In this document: positions 1 through 6,962 of the stretch, in pieces
How the letters are laid out: the number at the start of each line of letters is the position of its first letter
Numbering within the stretch: position 1 is the stretch's first letter
Position numbers and translations under genes: made by a program
DNA from: an uncultured Eubacteriales bacterium
GTDB lineage: Bacteria; Bacillota; Clostridia; Lachnospirales; CAG-274
Assembly: GCA_902496345.1 (NCBI GenBank)
Contig: CABVAP010000051.1
Span: forward strand, 1-15,086
DNA: 15,086 nucleotides
Reading direction: 5' to 3'
The notes under the pieces: model-generated
The model's database searches: none
What the model was told of the DNA's origin: nothing
What the model saw: only the letters and a program-made list of their open reading frames with translations

Positions 1-53
1 AAAAACCGACCTCCCAATCGTTAGATTTTTGGTCTAACTTTTGGGGGTCGGTT
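1..53 (-). terminator. Intrinsic terminator of the GGDEF gene (minus strand)
   Basis: Bases 4-11 (AACCGACC) pair with 46-53 (GGTCGGTT). The stem continues, past a one-base bulge at 12, as 13-17 with 41-45, and an inner stem pairs 20-25 (GTTAGA) with 33-38 (TCTAAC). On the minus strand the hairpin is followed by at least five U residues (complement of 1-5), the form of a Rho-independent terminator. No T-run follows it on the plus strand. It lies 43 bases beyond the GGDEF stop. The U-tract may extend past the window edge. Confidence 0.75.
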
Positions 54-67
54 CAAATGTCACACTC

Positions 68-91
68 TTTCATTTAAATATTTAAATGAAA
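68..91. repeat. Perfect 24-bp AT-rich palindrome
   Basis: Bases 68-91 equal their own reverse complement (arm TTTCATTTAAAT). It sits between the GGDEF stop codon and the terminator. It could be a weak RNA hairpin or a protein site. AT-rich palindromes are common by chance in such DNA, so no function is claimed. Confidence 0.5.
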
Positions 92-96
92 ATAAA

Positions 97-1971
97 TCAT
101 TCACTATATTTATTCAACAATGCTTTTGAAATCAATGTGAATATAATTGATAAGTAATTTATATCTATTTCTGACCATTTATTAGCACGTTTGTAAGTTG
201 AAATGCTTATAAGACCTTTCACATAATCAGCGTCATCTTTAATTAAATATTGAATCGAAGACATATTTTTTGTCTTGTGCATAAACTTATACAAGTCTGT
301 GTTTTTTGTTTCTACACTTATATAATTGCCAACAACTAGCATATTACGATTATCAAATATATGTTTATAGCCGTCTAGCAAATCGGCAAGCTTTAAATCA
401 TCAATGGTGATATTTTTTGATTTGTAAATTGGTTCTAAGTTATCACCAAAGAAAATAAGACATTTATCAAATGAATAATAATCTTTTAATGAAGCTGCTA
501 CATCTTTTATGACATCAAAAGAAAACTCCCCATTCTGTAACATATCAATCATATGACAAATGTGGTCACTCTTTTGTTCTAAGCTAACCTTTGGCATCAT
601 TGTTATTGCTTTTGAATTTGGGCTTATCTCTGAAAGTGTTCCGTGTTTATCTGGTTCGTAAATTATGAAACGGTTTCTACCTTTTTCCTTCGCTATATAA
701 AGACATTTATCGGCAAGTTTTAAAAGAGTTTCAAAATCTGTTGTATCTTTTGGATAAGTTGCTGAACCCAAAGATGTTGAAATTTTTACCTGACCTAAGC
801 AAACCCATTCTATTTTTGAACGTATTGATTTTAAAATTGAACGAAGTTCATTTAGTTCTGTTACATTTTCAATTGCTATTAAAAATTCATCGCCACCAAC
901 TCTACCGATGATACCTCTCTTACCAACAACTTCTTTAAGTATATTTGAAACGGACACAAGAACTTCATCGCCAAACATATGCCCATAAGTGTCATTTATA
1001 TCTTTAAAATAATCTATATCCATCATTATGACAGAAAGGGATTCTACCGTTCCTTTTTTCATAATTGAGTAGATTGAATTATTCATCGCTTTTTTATTTA
1101 AAAGACCTGTTAAAGAGTCTATATTGGCTCTATTCTCAAGAAAATCAAGGTCAGATGATGTTATTGTATGGGAGTTTTTTATTATTCCCAGACAGACCTT
1201 CTCATCTTGACCCTGTGCAAAGCTTACACCTTTTACACTAACTTTTTCAACATCTTTTGTTTTATTAACCAAATTTGTTTTTATTATATGGAAAAAGTTA
1301 CTTGAAAAGTTTTTTATATCGGCAGCTAGTTCTTCAAGGGAGTTTAACATAGTGTCTGAGCTTTCATTTAATGGTCTTAAATGATTATAAAGCTCATCTA
1401 CAGAGCCTGCAAAAATACTATCTTCTGATTCAGATTTAATTTTGAATATTGAAAGAACCTTTGTAGACGATTTATATTCGAAATACAAATCATCAGATAA
1501 CTCTAATATATGAGAATATTTATTATCTGTATCGCTAAACGCTTTTGTAGCTTCTCTAAGATAAAGAATATCGTATATTTCCAAATTTACAAAATTATAA
1601 TCATTTGCTTTTGCAAAGCTTTTTTCCATAAAAATTACTGAGTAGATATACTGGTCTTCAGTAATTACATAATTTTCATCAAGATTTGTTGAACGAGGTA
1701 TACTCTCTGTATGTCTTAGCTTTAAGATGATAAAATCTTTGCCACCAACTGCAAGGGTTTTTACCTTTTCTATAAATTTTTCTTTAAAGTCAGGGTGAAT
1801 GTTTTTTGTGATTGGAAAAATAGCAAATTCACCAAAAAAACGATACACTGATTCGTCAGCAATTTTTAAATAAAAGTTTTCATCAATCAAAGCATTACCT
1901 ATTTTTTCTGTCAAATCAAAACCGTAGTCATCAGATGATAACTTAATTGATGTTTCTGTTAAATTTTCCAT
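97..1971 (-). CDS. GGDEF-domain protein, putative diguanylate cyclase with PAS-like and GAF-like regions
   Basis: Probably makes cyclic di-GMP from two GTP in response to a signal sensed by its other domains. Numbering is from the chosen ATG (624 aa). Residues 280-440 form a GGDEF domain: start motif NIDSLTGLLNKKA, metal-site region DIDYFKDINDTYGH (near 318-331), and the signature RVGGDEFL with GGDEF at 359-363. The RxxD inhibitory site expected just before the signature is absent (GKRG at that place). Residues about 25-135 and 150-265 look like divergent PAS-type sensor folds, and 470-620 looks GAF-like; both calls rest on overall pattern only. No signal peptide or membrane segment is seen, so it is probably cytosolic. 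An in-frame GTG lies nine bases upstream, at 1980. The AAGGGAG site (about 1979-1985 on the complement) touches that GTG but is well spaced from the ATG at 1971, so ATG was chosen. It is transcribed away from the fab operon. Confidence 0.85.
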   Translation of the reverse strand: MENLTETSIKLSSDDYGFDLTEKIGNALIDENFYLKIADESVYRFFGEFAIFPITKNIHPDFKEKFIEKVKTLAVGGKDFIILKLRHTESIPRSTNLDENYVITEDQYIYSVIFMEKSFAKANDYNFVNLEIYDILYLREATKAFSDTDNKYSHILELSDDLYFEYKSSTKVLSIFKIKSESEDSIFAGSVDELYNHLRPLNESSDTMLNSLEELAADIKNFSSNFFHIIKTNLVNKTKDVEKVSVKGVSFAQGQDEKVCLGIIKNSHTITSSDLDFLENRANIDSLTGLLNKKAMNNSIYSIMKKGTVESLSVIMMDIDYFKDINDTYGHMFGDEVLVSVSNILKEVVGKRGIIGRVGGDEFLIAIENVTELNELRSILKSIRSKIEWVCLGQVKISTSLGSATYPKDTTDFETLLKLADKCLYIAKEKGRNRFIIYEPDKHGTLSEISPNSKAITMMPKVSLEQKSDHICHMIDMLQNGEFSFDVIKDVAASLKDYYSFDKCLIFFGDNLEPIYKSKNITIDDLKLADLLDGYKHIFDNRNMLVVGNYISVETKNTDLYKFMHKTKNMSSIQYLIKDDADYVKGLISISTYKRANKWSEIDINYLSIIFTLISKALLNKYSE

Positions 1972-2029
1972 AGCTATCACTCCCTTTGCATAGAATTAAT
2001 TAGCTCTAAATAGCTTAATGATTTCCTAA

Positions 2030-2074
2030 TATTAACGCATATCGCTATTCTGAATGATAGCTTTTGCATTAACC
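2030..2074 (-). other. Possible two-stem structure in the GGDEF mRNA leader
   Basis: On the minus-strand RNA, the complement of 2066-2072 pairs with that of 2032-2038 (TTAATGC with GCGTTAA, one G-U pair). It encloses an inner stem from 2044-2048 and 2057-2061 (GCTAT/ATAGC). It lies inside the roughly 150-base leader predicted for the GGDEF gene. It does not resemble a c-di-GMP riboswitch, and function is unknown. Confidence 0.3.
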
Positions 2075-2125
2075 TCTAAAATAAATTTAAATATAGAAAT
2101 TATTGCCCATAACTTACTTACCTAC

Positions 2126-2154
2126 AGTATACTATGTTTTTTTTATAATTACAA
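2126..2154 (-). promoter_or_regulatory. Likely sigma-A promoter of the GGDEF gene
   Basis: On the minus strand TTGTAA (complement of 2149-2154) is followed after exactly 17 bases by TATACT (complement of 2126-2131). This predicts a transcript start near 2119 and a leader of about 148 bases before the ATG at 1971. The assignment rests on box match and spacing only. Confidence 0.5.
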
Positions 2155-2197
2155 TAGTTGTAACAATAATTTAATAATACTTTGATAAATTTTCATA

Positions 2198-2281
2198 AAA
2201 AACGAACTGTTTTAATATCCCGTTTTTGTGTAATGTTTAACAAATATTGGGTTTGTGCATATTTTACGACCAAACATTACA
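2198..2281. repeat. Pair of adjacent dyads in the divergent spacer
   Basis: AAAAACG (2198-2204) pairs with CGTTTTT (2221-2227). Directly after it TGTAATGTTT (2229-2238) pairs perfectly with AAACATTACA (2272-2281), with a small nested stem ACAAA/TTTGT at 2240-2244 and 2252-2256. The first resembles a weak bidirectional terminator, since both sides end in T-runs, but its stem is mostly A-T. The second could be a large operator or a small RNA fold. The rest of the 1972-2457 spacer holds the promoters and operator listed separately and no credible gene. Confidence 0.35.
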
Positions 2282-2304
2282 ATAAATTATTTATAAAATT
2301 TCTA

Positions 2305-2333
2305 TTTACAAAACTTTAAATATATTATAAAAT
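2305..2333 (+). promoter_or_regulatory. Candidate upstream promoter for the fab operon
   Basis: TTTACA (2305-2310), 17 bases, TAAAAT (2328-2333): each box matches five of six consensus positions. Transcription would start near 2340 and read through the whole half-site array, so a repressor bound at 2376-2388 would act as a roadblock. It competes with, or acts alongside, the TTGACT promoter 37 bases downstream. Confidence 0.4.
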
Positions 2334-2341
2334 AAGGAGTA

Positions 2342-2370
2342 TTGACTAATCTTTTGATGAGCTTTATATA
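2342..2370 (+). promoter_or_regulatory. Likely FabT-controlled promoter of the fab operon
   Basis: TTGACT (2342-2347), 17 bases, TATATA (2365-2370). The predicted start, near 2377, falls inside the perfect dyad TTTGATTATCAAA at 2376-2388, which is where a repressor site would be expected. The spacer and upstream DNA are very AT-rich. The -10 match is only four of six, so the exact boxes are less sure than the presence of a promoter here. Confidence 0.5.
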
Positions 2371-2420
2371 TTTACTTTGATTATCAAAAGATTTGATTTC
2401 CAAAACTTTTTGGGTTTTGA
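2348..2420 (+). promoter_or_regulatory. FabT-type operator array
   Basis: The core is the perfect dyad TTTGATTATCAAA (2376-2388), matching the TTTGA-N3-TCAAA form known for the FabT repressor of streptococci. A second copy with one mismatch, TTTGATTTCCAAA, follows at 2392-2404. Further TTTGA half-sites lie at 2353-2357 and 2416-2420. In addition AATCTTTTGAT (2348-2358) and ATCAAAAGATT (2383-2393) form an 11-bp perfect inverted repeat around the -10 box. The first gene downstream encodes a MarR-family protein of the FabT type, so autoregulation of the operon is the natural inference. Confidence 0.65.
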
Positions 2421-2457
2421 AATGAAATATTATTTATACAATTAACGGAGGATAGTT

Positions 2458-2928
2458 ATGAAAGAAAGTTTATCTGCTGTTAATGAACTACTTGCTGGTG
2501 TCTTTAATGACATTTTGAACATTGAAGAAAAAATGCTCAAGGGTGGGATTTTTAAAGATATTTCTGTCGCTGAGGCTCACACAATTGAAGCTATCGGTAT
2601 GTATGAACCTAAAAATATGACAGATGTTTCTAAAAAACTCGGTATTACTGTCGGTACCCTTACCGTTGCTATTAACAACCTTGTTAAAAAAGGATATGTT
2701 AAACGTGAAAGAGGTCTTAAAGACAGACGTATCGTTAATATCTCCCTTACCAAAAAGGGCAGGGTTTTCTACAGATTTCACGACAAGGTTCATTCTGATA
2801 TGATTAAAGAAATTACTATCGGGCTTAGCGAACAAGAAGTCAATGTTCTTAATTTGGCACTTTCAAATTTAAGCAAATATTTGATTGAAAAATACAATAA
2901 TCTTAAAAGAGGAGAAGTTTATGTTTAG
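2458..2928 (+). CDS. fabT: FabT, MarR-family repressor of fatty acid synthesis genes
   Basis: A 156-residue MarR-type winged helix-turn-helix protein, the usual size for the family. The DNA-binding region spans about 54-101: MTDVSKKLGITVGTLTVAIN forms the helix-turn-helix, and RERGLKDRRIVNISLT forms the wing, with the D-R-R motif at 89-91. Flanking helices would form the dimer interface. In streptococci FabT binds TTTGA/TCAAA dyads with long-chain acyl-ACP as corepressor and turns down the FASII operon. Here it is the first gene of such an operon, acpP lies two genes downstream, and matching dyads overlap its promoter. Start ATG is preceded by GGAGGA (2447-2452) at good spacing. Its last eight bases overlap fabH. 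The identification rests on family plus position; another MarR paralog at this place would be surprising. Confidence 0.88.
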   Translation: MKESLSAVNELLAGVFNDILNIEEKMLKGGIFKDISVAEAHTIEAIGMYEPKNMTDVSKKLGITVGTLTVAINNLVKKGYVKRERGLKDRRIVNISLTKKGRVFYRFHDKVHSDMIKEITIGLSEQEVNVLNLALSNLSKYLIEKYNNLKRGEVYV

Positions 2929-3892
2929 TTCTAAAATAGTTTCTTTTGCCAAGTGCGTACCTGATAATATCGTTTCTAACGATGATTTAAGCAAAATCGT
3001 TGAAACTTCTGACGAATGGATATTCTCTCGCACCGGTATAAAAGAAAGACGTATTTCAATTTCAGAAAACACTTCTGAATTATGTGCTACTGCCTCTAAA
3101 AATGCAATTTTAAAGGCTGGACTTTCTCCTGAAGACATTGAACTTATTATTGTCGCAACTATAACACCTGATTTTGCAACACCTTCTACTGCCTGTGTTG
3201 TTCAAAAGCTTATCGGTGCAAAAAATGCTTTCGCTTTTGACGTAAACGCTGCTTGCTCTGGTTTTGTTTTTGCCCTCTCTACTGCTGACAAATTTATAAA
3301 AACCGGTGCTTTTAAAAACGCTTTAGTTGTTGGTGGAGAAACTCTCTCTAAAATTACCGACTGGTCTGACAGAGGAACTTGTGTTCTCTTTGGAGATGGG
3401 GCAGGTGCTTGTGTTATTAAACAAGGAGAAACGGGTGGTATATTAGCCGAAGACCTTCACAGTGACGGTGATGATTATGAGTCATTAACCGGTGGGTACA
3501 AGCCTGTAAACAGTGCTTTCTGTGAAAATGATGACAAGGGTCTTGCTATGCTTAAAATGAACGGTAGAGATATTTTTAACTTTGCTACCAGAAAAGTTCC
3601 TGAAAGCATTAAAATAGTTCTTGAAAAGGCTAACTTATCTATTGATGACATAAAATATATCGTTCCTCATCAAGCTAACAGCCGTATTGTTGAAATTATC
3701 GCTAGAAAGCTTAAACTTCCTATGGATAAGTTCTTTATGAATATGGACAAATATGGAAATACATCTGGTGGTAGTATCCCTATTGCACTTAGCGAAATGT
3801 TTGATGATGGACTTATAAAAGAAAAAGACAAAATTATTATTACTGGTTTTGGTGGCGGACTCACTTGGGGGTCTTCCATAATCGAATTTTAG
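2921..3892 (+). CDS. fabH: Beta-ketoacyl-ACP synthase III (FabH)
   Basis: Starts fatty acid chains by condensing acetyl-CoA (or a branched acyl-CoA) with malonyl-ACP. With the start at 2921 it has 323 residues, normal for FabH. The catalytic triad is visible: Cys112 in DVNAACSGF, His250 in VPHQANSRI and Asn280 in YGNTSGGS. The glycine-rich end GFGGGLTWGS is also typical. The N-terminus MFSSKIVSFAKCVPDN fits the family. A longer frame from a TTG at 2885 was rejected because GAGGAG (2909-2914) lies six bases before the ATG at 2921. The gene overlaps fabT by eight bases, suggesting translational coupling. Primer preference (acetyl or branched) cannot be read from the sequence. Confidence 0.96.
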   Translation: MFSSKIVSFAKCVPDNIVSNDDLSKIVETSDEWIFSRTGIKERRISISENTSELCATASKNAILKAGLSPEDIELIIVATITPDFATPSTACVVQKLIGAKNAFAFDVNAACSGFVFALSTADKFIKTGAFKNALVVGGETLSKITDWSDRGTCVLFGDGAGACVIKQGETGGILAEDLHSDGDDYESLTGGYKPVNSAFCENDDKGLAMLKMNGRDIFNFATRKVPESIKIVLEKANLSIDDIKYIVPHQANSRIVEIIARKLKLPMDKFFMNMDKYGNTSGGSIPIALSEMFDDGLIKEKDKIIITGFGGGLTWGSSIIEF

Positions 3893-3904
3893 GAGGATTT
3901 TTTT

Positions 3905-4129
3905 ATGATATTTGAAAAAATTAAGGAAATTATTGCTGACCAGCTTGGTAAAGATGTTGATGAAATTACTTTAGAAACTTCTTTCAAAGATGACCTTGAC
4001 GCTGATTCTCTTGATTTATTCCAAATTATAAATGACATCGAAGATGAATTTGACGTTAAAATTGAGGACGCCGAAGAAATTTCTACTGTTGCTGACGCTG
4101 TAAGATTTGTTGAAGAACAGACTAAATAA
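3905..4129 (+). CDS. acpP: Acyl carrier protein
   Basis: A 74-residue acidic carrier that holds growing acyl chains on a 4'-phosphopantetheine arm. The attachment residue is Ser35 in DADSLDLFQII. The four-helix pattern and the acidic helix II-III region (NDIEDEFDVKIEDAEEI) are typical. At the place where E. coli ACP has Glu41 in helix II, part of the partner-recognition surface, this protein has Gln40. The AGGAGG site at 3891-3896 overlaps the fabH stop codon. About 65 bases separate it from fabK, with no clear terminator. Its product also provides the likely corepressor (acyl-ACP) for FabT. Confidence 0.96.
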   Translation: MIFEKIKEIIADQLGKDVDEITLETSFKDDLDADSLDLFQIINDIEDEFDVKIEDAEEISTVADAVRFVEEQTK

Positions 4130-4194
4130 AACAGAATTTTTTAACTATACAAACTATATGAATAAAAATAAATTGAATGGATATAGGTGATAAA

Positions 4195-5145
4195 ATGAAA
4201 ACAGATATATGTACTATGTTAGGGATTAAATACCCTATTTTTCAAGGAGCTATGGCTTGGATTGCTGACGCTAGTCTTGCTAGTGCAGTTTCAAACGCTG
4301 GTGGTCTTGGTATTATCGCTGCTGGTAATGCCCCTGCTGATGTCGTTAGAGAAGAAATTAGAAAAATTAAAGAACTTACTGACAAACCTTTTGGCGTAAA
4401 CATTATGTTATTATCTCCTTATGTTGACGAAATCGTTGACCTCGTTTGCGAAGAAGGAGTTAAAGTTGTTACAACTGGTGCTGGTAACCCTGGTAAATAC
4501 CTTGATAAATTTAAAGAACATAACATCAAACTTATCCCTGTTGTTCCTAGCGTTGCTCTTGCTAAACGTATGGAAAAATCAGGTGCTGACGCTATTATCG
4601 CTGAGGGTATGGAGTCTGGTGGTCACGTTGGTAAACTTACTACTATGGCTCTTCTTCCTCAAGTTGTTGACGCTGTAAATATTCCTGTTATCGGTGCTGG
4701 TGGTATCGCTGACTCTAGAGGTATCGCAGCTGCTTTTATGCTCGGTGCTAAAGCTGTTCAGATTGGTACTAGATTCCTTGTCGCTAAAGAATGTACTGTT
4801 CACGAAAACTACAAAAATGTTATCTTAAAAGCTAAAGATATTGATACAACTGTTACTGGTCAATTCACAGGTCACCCTGTTCGTGTTATCAGAAACAAAC
4901 TTGCCAGAGAACTTGAAAAAATTGAAAAAGATTTAGCTGACGAAGAAGCTGCTTTAGCTAAATTTGATGAACTTGGTAAAGGTGCTTTACAAAGAGCTGT
5001 TGTTAAAGGTGATGTTGATTTTGGTTCTGTTATGTCTGGTCAAATCGCCGGTATGGTAAACAAAGAACAAACTTGTCAAGAAATTATTGACGAACTCGTT
5101 ACCGGATTTGATAAAATTATGGCTGAAAAATGTCAGAACAACTAA
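4195..5145 (+). CDS. fabK: Enoyl-ACP reductase II (FabK), FMN-dependent
   Basis: Catalyses the last step of each elongation cycle, reducing trans-2-enoyl-ACP with NAD(P)H and FMN. It belongs to the nitronate monooxygenase/2-nitropropane dioxygenase-like TIM-barrel family, not the short-chain dehydrogenase family of FabI. With the start at 4195 it has 316 residues. Typical motifs are TDICTMLGIKYPIFQGAMAW at the N-terminus, EGMESGGHVG with the conserved His at 144 (the number of the catalytic His in the pneumococcal enzyme), and the flavin-phosphate loops IPVIGAGGIADSRG and GAKAVQIGTRF. An ATG at 4177 is in frame, but AGGTGA (4185-4190) lies between it and the ATG at 4195, so the downstream start is preferred. 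It sits between acpP and fabD, the standard position in FabT-type clusters. Confidence 0.95.
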   Translation: MKTDICTMLGIKYPIFQGAMAWIADASLASAVSNAGGLGIIAAGNAPADVVREEIRKIKELTDKPFGVNIMLLSPYVDEIVDLVCEEGVKVVTTGAGNPGKYLDKFKEHNIKLIPVVPSVALAKRMEKSGADAIIAEGMESGGHVGKLTTMALLPQVVDAVNIPVIGAGGIADSRGIAAAFMLGAKAVQIGTRFLVAKECTVHENYKNVILKAKDIDTTVTGQFTGHPVRVIRNKLARELEKIEKDLADEEAALAKFDELGKGALQRAVVKGDVDFGSVMSGQIAGMVNKEQTCQEIIDELVTGFDKIMAEKCQNN

Positions 5146-5189
5146 TAATCTATTAACAGAATAAAATTTTTAGATAGGTGGATATAATT

Positions 5190-6116
5190 ATGAAAGTTGC
5201 TTTATTATTTGGTGGTCAGGGCGCTCAATATGCCGGAATGGGCAAAGAACTTTGCGAAAACTTTGAAATTTGCAAAAACGTTTTTGACAAGGCTGACAAT
5301 GCTCTTGGTTTTAAAATCTCTGAACTCTGCTTTGAAGAAAACGAAGACCTTAACAAAACTGAATTTACTCAGCCTGCTATCCTTACACTCAGCACAGCTA
5401 TCTTTGAACTTATGAAAGAAAAAGGTCTTAAAGGTGATTACGCTGCCGGTCTTAGCCTTGGTGAATATTCTGCCCTTGTTGCAAGCGGTGCTTTAGACTT
5501 TGAAGAAACTGTTGCCCTTGTTAGAAAAAGAGGTAGATTTATGACAGAGGCTGTTCCTGCCGGTGTCGGTGCTATGAGTGCTGTCTTAAATCTTGACGCT
5601 GAAAAAATTCAAGAGGCTTGTGACGAGGCTTCTTCTGTTGGTAAAGTTATGATTGCTAACTACAACGCTCCCGGTCAAATCGTTATCGCCGGTGAAACTG
5701 ATGCTGTTGCTAAAGCTGAAGAGCTTGTTATCGAAAAAGGTGCTAAAAGGGCTGTTCGTCTTAACGTAAGTGGTCCTTTCCACACTTCTTTATTAAAGCC
5801 AGCATCTGACAAACTTAACGTTGAACTTCAAAATATCACTATTAACGATATGAATTTCCCTGTTATAACTAATCTTACCGGTGATTTTGTCGCAAAAGAA
5901 AACATTATTGATACTCTTACAAAACAAGTTATGAACCCTGTTAAATGGGAACAAACTGTTCGTAAATTTATTGAACTTGGGGTTGATACTTTCGTTGAAC
6001 TTGGCCCTGGTAAAACATTATCTTCTTTTGTTAAAAAGGTTAGCAAAGAAGTTGCTATATACAATGTCGAAGATTTGAAATCTTTAGAAAAAACTTGCAA
6101 AGGACTTGGTTTATAA
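5190..6116 (+). CDS. fabD: Malonyl-CoA:ACP transacylase (FabD)
   Basis: Moves the malonyl group from CoA to ACP to feed FabH and FabF. It has 308 residues with the family signatures: N-terminal LFGGQGAQYAGMG, nucleophile elbow GLSLGEYSA with Ser89, Arg114 in VRKRGRFM for malonyl binding, and His198 in GPFHTS as catalytic partner. An in-frame GTG at 5178 is part of the AGGTGG Shine-Dalgarno site (5175-5180). The ATG at 5190 is nine bases beyond that site and gives the normal N-terminus MKVALLFGGQG, so it was chosen. The stop codon shares one base with the fabG start (TAATG), implying translational coupling. Confidence 0.96.
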   Translation: MKVALLFGGQGAQYAGMGKELCENFEICKNVFDKADNALGFKISELCFEENEDLNKTEFTQPAILTLSTAIFELMKEKGLKGDYAAGLSLGEYSALVASGALDFEETVALVRKRGRFMTEAVPAGVGAMSAVLNLDAEKIQEACDEASSVGKVMIANYNAPGQIVIAGETDAVAKAEELVIEKGAKRAVRLNVSGPFHTSLLKPASDKLNVELQNITINDMNFPVITNLTGDFVAKENIIDTLTKQVMNPVKWEQTVRKFIELGVDTFVELGPGKTLSSFVKKVSKEVAIYNVEDLKSLEKTCKGLGL

Positions 6117-6844
6117 TGTTAAAAGATAAAACTGTTATTGTTACTGGTGGAGCTAAAGGCATTGGCAAAGCTATCGCTTTGAAATTTGCTGATGAGGGTG
6201 CTAACATTGTGCTTAACTACAGAAGTTCTGCCCCTGATGATGTTGTTAAAGAAATTACTGACAAAGGTGTTAAATGCCTCGCTTTTCAAGCTGATGTAAG
6301 TGACTTTTCACAGGCTGAAGCACTTATTACAAAGGCTTTTGAAGAATTTGGCTCTGTTGATGTTTTAGTAAACAACGCGGGTATTACAAAAGATACTTTA
6401 CTTATGAGAATGAGCGAAGATGACTTTACATCTGTTATTGATGTAAACCTTAAAAGCGTTTTCAACACTACTAAACACGCAACTAAAATTATGCTTAAAC
6501 AAAAAAGTGGTTCTATCGTAAATATGTCTAGTGTAGTTGGTGTTACCGGAAATATCGGTCAAGCAAACTATGCTGCTAGTAAAGCTGGTATTATCGGTCT
6601 TACAAAAACTACTGCAAGAGAACTTGCGTCAAGAGGTATTACTTGTAATGCTATCGCTCCTGGATTTATACAGACTGCTATGACAGACGTTCTCTCTGAC
6701 AAAGTTAAAGAGGCTACTTTAGCAGGTATTCCACTTAAAAGATTTGGTCAACCTGAAGAAGTTGCAAATCTTGCCGTTTTCCTCGCTGAAAACAAATACA
6801 TCACAGGTCAAGTTGTAAACATTGACGGCGGTATGGTTATGTAA
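6116..6844 (+). CDS. fabG: 3-oxoacyl-ACP reductase (FabG)
   Basis: NADPH-dependent short-chain dehydrogenase that reduces 3-oxoacyl-ACP to 3-hydroxyacyl-ACP. It has 242 residues. The cofactor-binding TGGAKGIG is at 10-17 and the NNAG motif at 86-89. The catalytic tetrad is Asn111, Ser139 (MSSVVG), Tyr152 and Lys156 (NYAASK). The C-terminus ITGQVVNIDGGMVM is diagnostic of the family. The start shares its A with the fabD stop (TAATG at 6114-6118), and AAAGGA lies within the end of fabD. A longer frame from a TTG at 6095 would add seven residues not found in the family and was rejected. A 118-base gap with a long-looped hairpin separates it from fabF. Confidence 0.96.
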   Translation: MLKDKTVIVTGGAKGIGKAIALKFADEGANIVLNYRSSAPDDVVKEITDKGVKCLAFQADVSDFSQAEALITKAFEEFGSVDVLVNNAGITKDTLLMRMSEDDFTSVIDVNLKSVFNTTKHATKIMLKQKSGSIVNMSSVVGVTGNIGQANYAASKAGIIGLTKTTARELASRGITCNAIAPGFIQTAMTDVLSDKVKEATLAGIPLKRFGQPEEVANLAVFLAENKYITGQVVNIDGGMVM

Positions 6845-6853
6845 AAATATTTG

Positions 6854-6925
6854 AAACTTTGGGCAATACTTAATTACAAGATTCTAAACGGATTACTTAG
6901 TTGGATTTTTCAATGCCCAAAGTTT
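6854..6925 (+). other. Long-looped hairpin between fabG and fabF, possible attenuator
   Basis: AAACTTTGGGCA (6854-6865) and TGCCCAAAGTTT (6914-6925) are a perfect 12-bp inverted repeat. The 3' arm runs straight into T bases (6923-6927), as in a Rho-independent terminator, but the loop is 48 bases, far longer than usual. It lies ten bases after the fabG stop and 37 before the fabF start. No FabT-type dyad or convincing promoter is seen in this gap. It could lower read-through, protect the message from decay, or bind a regulator. Confidence 0.55.
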
Positions 6926-6962
6926 TTAGATGATAATTTTAATCATTGGAGGTTTATTATAT

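Noticed and set aside
1972..2125. c-di-GMP riboswitch before the GGDEF gene
   Set aside because: The GEMM-I core sequence elements and GC-rich paired helices are not present.
2160..2457. FapR operator before the fab operon
   Set aside because: No TTAGTACC/GGTACTAA-type dyad is seen; the sites match the FabT form instead.
4177..4194. Upstream in-frame ATG for fabK
   Set aside because: The AGGTGA site lies after it, and the added residues are not part of the family N-terminus; similar reasoning removed the longer starts of fabH, fabD, fabG, fabF and accC.
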